From: Thioalkalivibrio sp.
Lineage (GTDB): Bacteria; Pseudomonadota; Gammaproteobacteria; SpSt-1174
Assembly: GCA_011046015.1 (NCBI GenBank)
Contig: DSBO01000158.1
Coordinates: 1 to 11,203 of the forward strand
Length of the DNA: 11,203 nt
Direction of reading: 5' to 3'
Shown: one piece after another, positions 7,812-11,203 of the stretch
Position numbering within the stretch: position 1 is the first letter of the stretch
Layout: every line of letters begins with the position of its first letter
Position numbers and translations under genes: made by a program
Notes under the pieces: generated by a model
What the model saw: the letters and a program-made list of their open reading frames with translations, nothing else
Databases searched by the model: none
What the model was told of the DNA's origin: nothing

Positions 7812-10800
7812 GTGCTGGTACAGGCGCAGTCCATCGACATCGCCGACCGGCGCCGCACGCCGCCGGCGCATCTGGCGCAGGAACGCCCGCTGCGCCACAT
7901 CGCCGTCGCCGCGCCCTGGAGCGGCCTGATGAAACTGCAGGCCCGCCGCACGCAGACCGCCGAGCCGAAGCGGGTGACGATGGCCGGCAACGCGACCTAC
8001 CGGGCAGGCGATGCCGGCACGGCGAACGTGCAGGGCGGCAGCGTGCTCCTGATCGCGCAGGACGACATGACCCTGACGCAGGCCGACATCCGCGCCGTGC
8101 GGTCATCGGCAACACCATCGGTGGCCTCGATGACTGCCGGATCGTCATCGGCCGACGGCAGCCTGGTGCTGGTCGCCCGCGGGGGTGACATCACCCAGCA
8201 GGCCGGTTACCTGTCGGGCGAGAGCATCCTGATGCAGGCGGAGGGCGACATCCGCACGGCGAGCGTGATGTCGGTGCGCGAGCGGCAGTGGGACATGGCG
8301 GACCGCCGGGGCGGCCGCTTCCACTATTTCAACGACGGTGACCAGCAAACCCGCACGCAAAGCACGGTGCGCGCCCAGCAGGTCACGGTGGACGTGGCAC
8401 AGATCGAGGCCGGCGAAGGCGGCCTGGTGCAGGTGGCCGGGAATGACATCGAGAACCGCGGTACGGCGCTCGGCTCGGCCGGCGACATCGTGCAGCAGGC
8501 CGGCGGCGACATCGTCAACGAGAGCCTGGCGCAGCGCTATCTGCGGGAGCAGGTGACGACACACCGCAGCACCCGGGAAGACTACAGCCTGGTCAGCTCC
8601 AGCGACACGCAACGCACGCTGCACGACGTCCAGGTGCAGCGGGCGAGCCTACAGGCCGCGGGCGACATCATCCAGGAGGTCGGCGGACACATCCGGCACA
8701 TCGGGGCAGAGGTCACCGCCGGGGGCGACATCCTGCAGCAGGCCGGTGAAGGTATCGAGAACGCCACCCTGCTGGCCAGCGCCAGCGATCGCCGCCAGCG
8801 CGAGACCTGGCAGAAGGAGACGCCGGACGACGACAGTTTCTTCGGTCGTCGCCAGGTGCGGGACGATGGCCCGAGCGATGTCACCACCTACCAGCGGCGC
8901 GACGTCATCGGCACGCTCGAGGCCGGCGGCGACATCGTCGCCCGGGTGGAAGACGGCGACTACCGCAACAGCGGCAACCTCGCCGCCGGCGGCGACATCG
9001 TCGTCGCGGCACGCGACATCCGCAACGACCGCCTGGTGAGCGGCCGGGGCAACGAGGCGGTGATCCTCGATACCGGCCGGCTCGCGGCCGGCGGCGACAT
9101 CCTGCTCTCGGCCGAGCGCGACATCGTCGACACCGCCGGGCGCTACCGGGCGGATGGCGACATCCTGTTGCAGGCGGGAGGCGACATCCGGCAGGAGGCG
9201 ATCCGGATCGACCGGTCCAGCGGGTTCATCTCCCGCGGCTGGATCACCTACGGCAGCAAGACCCGCGAGATCGACCACACCGTGGGCCGCTTCACGGCCG
9301 GCGGCGCCATGGTGATCGACGCCGACGGGGACGTGATGCTCGCCGGCAGCCAGGTGCAGGCCGAAGACATCCGCATCCGCGGGGAAAACGTCCGGCTCGA
9401 GGCCCTGCGCAACCTGCGCCAGACCGAGACCATCCAGGGCGCGCGCGAGATCAGGCGCACCGTGCGCCACGACGTGGTCACGCTGGCAAGCCGCGGCGAC
9501 CTGTCCATCCAGGCAGGGCAGGACCTCATCACCTACGGCAGCCGCATCCGCGCCGGCGACGGCGAAGACAGCATGCTGTCCCTCAATGCCGGCGGCGACA
9601 TGCGCCTGCTCGGCGTGAACAACGAGGACTATTACTACTACTACCGCAAGAAGAAAAAGAGCTTCGGCCGCAGCAAGACGACCATCATCGAGAGCCGGGA
9701 CGTCAAGCTGGCGGAAACGGAACTCGCCAGCGGCGGCAACGTCTTCGTCAACCTGGGTGCACAAGGCCCGCAGGAGAGCGGGCGGGTGGTGCTCGAAGGC
9801 ACCCGCATCGCCGCCGGCCAGGACCTGATGCTCTACGCCGGCGACAGCCTCAACGTGCTCTCCGGCTTCGAATACAGCACCTATCGCAAGGAGCGGCACA
9901 AGAGCGGCTTCGGCGGCTTCTCGAAATCCGGCAGCGTGCACCGCTCCGAGGCGCAGCGCCTCGGCCATGCCGAGCTCACCAGCGGCGGCGACACCATCCT
10001 GCTTGCCGCGGGCGACATCAACGTCGTGGCTGGCCGCATCCGCGCCGAGAACATCATGGCCGATGCCGGCTACCAGTCCGGCGACGACCGCCAGGCGAAC
10101 ATCAACATCGTCGGCGAGAAGGAGGCGCTGGCGGTGTTCGAACACGAATACAAAAGCAGGATAAAGCTGAAGTTAGAAGATGACTTTCTGAGTATTGCCG
10201 AGGAGCGGCATGACAAGCACTGGAAAACGGAAGAGAGCTACGTTGGCTCGTTTCTCGAAGCCAGGAAGGATATTCAGATTTCCGCAACCGGCGGTGTGGA
10301 TGTCATGGGTTCGGAGATCAATGCCGGTCGAGACCTATATGTATCGGCAAACGAAGTAAGGATCGCAGCCGGTAGAAGCTATTCAATGGACAGGGAAGAG
10401 CAGACGGTCGAGCGCGTTGGGCTTGAGGTGAAGTTTGACGGCAATGGCATGAATTCCTTCGCGGGTATTGAAACACGTGGATTGACTAGTGAGCATTATA
10501 AGGATGACGTCCATCTTGGACGAATTCAGGCAGGAAATGACATTCGGATTGCAGCCAAGACCGATTTTTATCACGGAGCAGGAGAAATTCTCGCAGGGAG
10601 AGATATCGACATTATGGCAGGAGGGTCGATACAGCTAATTAGCGAAGAAAGCACGGAAACAATGCGTCATGTCGAAAGCTTGAGTCGCAGCGGAATAAGC
10701 GCTGGTCTGCAGCACAACTTTGAAGACACGGTTGATGCGATTCGTGCGTCTGACGATGGCGACGACGTAGTGAGCAAGATAAGTGGGAATCTGAAAGCCA

Positions 10801-10955
10801 TTGATGCTATCGATAATTTCCTGACTGGTCCAACGGCAAACGGATTTGTGGGCACAACGACGACGACGACCACATCAATGGAGAGAAATACGCTAGCGCG
10901 TGGTGCAGAGGTGTGGGCTGGAAGAGATGTCAGTATAAACCCAATCATTGCATAA
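7812..10955 (+). CDS. TpsA exoprotein distal fragment with haemagglutinin repeats
   Basis: This 1047-codon frame is in phase with the upstream fragment and starts directly after its TAG. GTG 7812 touches the stop but has no clear ribosome binding site; ATG 7929 and ATG 7980 are other possible restarts. It has no signal peptide or TPS domain, so it could not be exported alone. The content is beta-helix repeats built on A-G-G-D-I units, then haemagglutinin repeats with motifs such as AGRDIDIMAGGSIQL followed by STETMRHVESLSRSGIS. A run of five Tyr, Arg and four Lys (residues about 607-616), then SFGRSKTT, is of a kind common between such repeats. From about residue 779 base composition falls sharply. 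The end (VWAGRDVSINPIIA) breaks a repeat, so the natural C-terminus, where FhaB/CdiA proteins carry their variable tip, is missing. Best read as the 3' half of a disrupted gene. Confidence 0.85.
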   Translation: MLVQAQSIDIADRRRTPPAHLAQERPLRHIAVAAPWSGLMKLQARRTQTAEPKRVTMAGNATYRAGDAGTANVQGGSVLLIAQDDMTLTQADIRAVRSSATPSVASMTAGSSSADGSLVLVARGGDITQQAGYLSGESILMQAEGDIRTASVMSVRERQWDMADRRGGRFHYFNDGDQQTRTQSTVRAQQVTVDVAQIEAGEGGLVQVAGNDIENRGTALGSAGDIVQQAGGDIVNESLAQRYLREQVTTHRSTREDYSLVSSSDTQRTLHDVQVQRASLQAAGDIIQEVGGHIRHIGAEVTAGGDILQQAGEGIENATLLASASDRRQRETWQKETPDDDSFFGRRQVRDDGPSDVTTYQRRDVIGTLEAGGDIVARVEDGDYRNSGNLAAGGDIVVAARDIRNDRLVSGRGNEAVILDTGRLAAGGDILLSAERDIVDTAGRYRADGDILLQAGGDIRQEAIRIDRSSGFISRGWITYGSKTREIDHTVGRFTAGGAMVIDADGDVMLAGSQVQAEDIRIRGENVRLEALRNLRQTETIQGAREIRRTVRHDVVTLASRGDLSIQAGQDLITYGSRIRAGDGEDSMLSLNAGGDMRLLGVNNEDYYYYYRKKKKSFGRSKTTIIESRDVKLAETELASGGNVFVNLGAQGPQESGRVVLEGTRIAAGQDLMLYAGDSLNVLSGFEYSTYRKERHKSGFGGFSKSGSVHRSEAQRLGHAELTSGGDTILLAAGDINVVAGRIRAENIMADAGYQSGDDRQANINIVGEKEALAVFEHEYKSRIKLKLEDDFLSIAEERHDKHWKTEESYVGSFLEARKDIQISATGGVDVMGSEINAGRDLYVSANEVRIAAGRSYSMDREEQTVERVGLEVKFDGNGMNSFAGIETRGLTSEHYKDDVHLGRIQAGNDIRIAAKTDFYHGAGEILAGRDIDIMAGGSIQLISEESTETMRHVESLSRSGISAGLQHNFEDTVDAIRASDDGDDVVSKISGNLKAIDAIDNFLTGPTANGFVGTTTTTTTSMERNTLARGAEVWAGRDVSINPIIA
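8185..9200 (+). repeat. Dense G-D-I repeat units of the exoprotein shaft
   Basis: The nonamer GGCGACATC, encoding Gly-Asp-Ile, recurs about nine times here (for example near 8247, 8483, 8509, 8663, 8724, 8930, 8993, 9095 and 9159), with close variants such as GGTGACATC near 8186. Units are often followed by a V/L-x-Q-A-G strand. This is the nucleotide image of right-handed beta-helix coils of about 20 residues. The near-identity of the DNA makes the stretch prone to recombination and to misassembly from short reads. Confidence 0.7.
10146..10955 (+). other. Low-GC 3' segment of the exoprotein gene
   Basis: Composition changes abruptly within the open frame. A hand count gives 28 G+C of 60 bases at 10561-10620, against 45 of 60 at 9061-9120. 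Codons rare elsewhere in the window (ATA, TTA, CTA, AGA) appear. The protein pattern of haemagglutinin repeats continues, so this is a homologous but foreign or younger 3' segment, as expected from recombinational exchange of variable FhaB/CdiA ends. Confidence 0.7.
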
Positions 10956-11203
10956 ATTCGCGCCGTAAAATGGTCATGCGGCGGACTTCATGGCATCCAA
11001 ATAATGCAACAACTCGGATTTTACAGCCGGATTCGCGCTCATGGTGAGCGTCAGTTGCCCCTGCGGCCGGGTCAGGCGGCCGGCGCGCTGAATCAGCTTG
11101 CGTCGCACGGTGCCGAGTTGCTCGAAGCACCACAGTGGAGCGCGCTTCTCGGTGGTGTTGCGGGCCTGTTCATGACACAGCATCTGCATTTCCCGGTTGA
11201 GAT
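10941..11203 (-). mobile_element. End of a second insertion sequence, probably IS1380-like
   Basis: The transposase C-terminus on the minus strand places an element's 3' end here, running off the right edge. Its tip should lie just beyond the transposase stop, between about 10937 and 10973. The adhesin repeat pattern breaks at codon NPIIA, and GC-rich sequence (ATTCGCGCCG) returns at about 10956, so I place the junction near 10941. The other end is outside the window, so inverted repeats and target duplication cannot be checked. Confidence 0.55.
10974..11203 (-). CDS. DDE transposase, C-terminal part (IS1380-like)
   Basis: Minus-strand frame entering from the right edge and ending at TGA (complement of 10974-10976), about 76 codons. 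The visible protein reads LNREMQMLCHEQARNTTEKR, then LWCFEQLGTVRRKLIQRAGRL, TRPQGQLTLTMSANPAV and LLHYLDAMKSAA. The basic helix RRKLIQRAGRLTR followed by an amphipathic L-x-L-x-M strand and a short helix is the usual C-terminal end of IS1380-type DDE transposases. It lies after the catalytic Glu region, so no DDE residue is visible. The Met at 11187-11189 is internal, because the frame continues upstream. Transposase identity is likely; the family assignment is from memory of the motif and less certain. The gene is convergent with the exoprotein gene, 18 bp from its stop. Confidence 0.75.
   Translation of the reverse strand, partial: LNREMQMLCHEQARNTTEKRAPLWCFEQLGTVRRKLIQRAGRLTRPQGQLTLTMSANPAVKSELLHYLDAMKSAA

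Larger units (their letters stand above)
4593..10955 (+). pseudogene. Whole disrupted tpsA (fhaB/cdiA-like) gene
   Basis: The two fragments form one frame of 2121 codons interrupted only by TAG at 7809-7811. A single base change would restore a sense codon. The gene is probably also cut at its 3' end by the convergent insertion sequence. Two independent lesions support loss of function. Amber readthrough, or expression of a short secreted N-terminal product, remains possible. Confidence 0.75.

Noticed and set aside
4491..7898. Long minus-strand open frame of 1135 codons opposite the exoprotein gene
   Set aside because: A GC-rich shadow: the plus strand carries a clear signal peptide and TPS motifs, while the antisense protein is a low-complexity string of A, G, V, D, R, Q and H with no recognisable domain.
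9630..9659. Five Tyr, Arg and four Lys run as a novel motif
   Set aside because: Short aromatic/basic runs followed by S-F-G-x-x-K-T-T are common between haemagglutinin repeats in this family.
8649..10145. Minus-strand open frame of 498 codons opposite the distal exoprotein fragment
   Set aside because: It ends exactly where GC drops at about 10146, as expected for a frame kept open only by codon bias.
10857..10871. Repeated ACG codons (poly-Thr) as a phase-variation tract
   Set aside because: The unit is a trinucleotide, so slippage would change Thr number but not the frame; the run is also short.
1..11203. CRISPR array, tRNA or rRNA genes
   Set aside because: No regularly spaced identical repeats outside the coding beta-helix units, and no cloverleaf or rRNA-like sequence noticed.

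Overview
The window is high-GC DNA (roughly two thirds G+C by eye) with bacterial gene structure. The gene set is a DUF4382 protein, LutB/LutC lactate-utilisation proteins, an MFS transporter and an FhaB/CdiA-type two-partner-secretion exoprotein. It suggests a Proteobacterium, most likely a high-GC Gammaproteobacterium. I cannot name a genus from sequence alone.

Layout. Positions 1-446 hold the 3' end of a DUF4382-domain protein. From about 477 begins the left part of an ISL3-family insertion sequence. Its transposase starts at 562 and runs, without a stop or frameshift, straight into a 5'-truncated lutB at about 1059/1060. The result is a 577-codon chimera: ISL3 zinc-binding and HTH head, then LUD domain and Fe-S domain. 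lutC follows with an ATGA overlap. lutA, the 5' end of lutB and the right half of the IS are absent, so this looks like an IS-adjacent deletion into a lutABC operon. An MFS transporter (3014-4198) and an 81-residue acidic protein (4227-4472) follow on the same strand.

Positions 4593-10955 are one long reading frame of a filamentous-haemagglutinin/CdiA-like TpsA exoprotein. It has a signal peptide, a TPS domain with the NPNG and CxGCGFI motifs, long beta-helix repeats and haemagglutinin repeats. One in-frame TAG at 7809-7811 splits the frame into 1072 and 1047 codons. The last ~800 bp (from about 10146) have much lower GC and different codon use, which suggests the 3' end was exchanged. The frame ends at 10953-10955, within or beside the end of a second, convergent insertion sequence. 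That IS's transposase C-terminus lies on the minus strand (10974 to beyond the right edge). No TpsB (FhaC/ShlB-type) partner, CDI toxin tip or immunity gene is visible.

Overall this is accessory, decaying DNA. Two unrelated IS fragments bracket a chimeric lactate-utilisation gene and a broken adhesin/exoprotein gene. All genes except the right-hand transposase are on the plus strand. The most unusual object is the in-frame transposase-LutB fusion.
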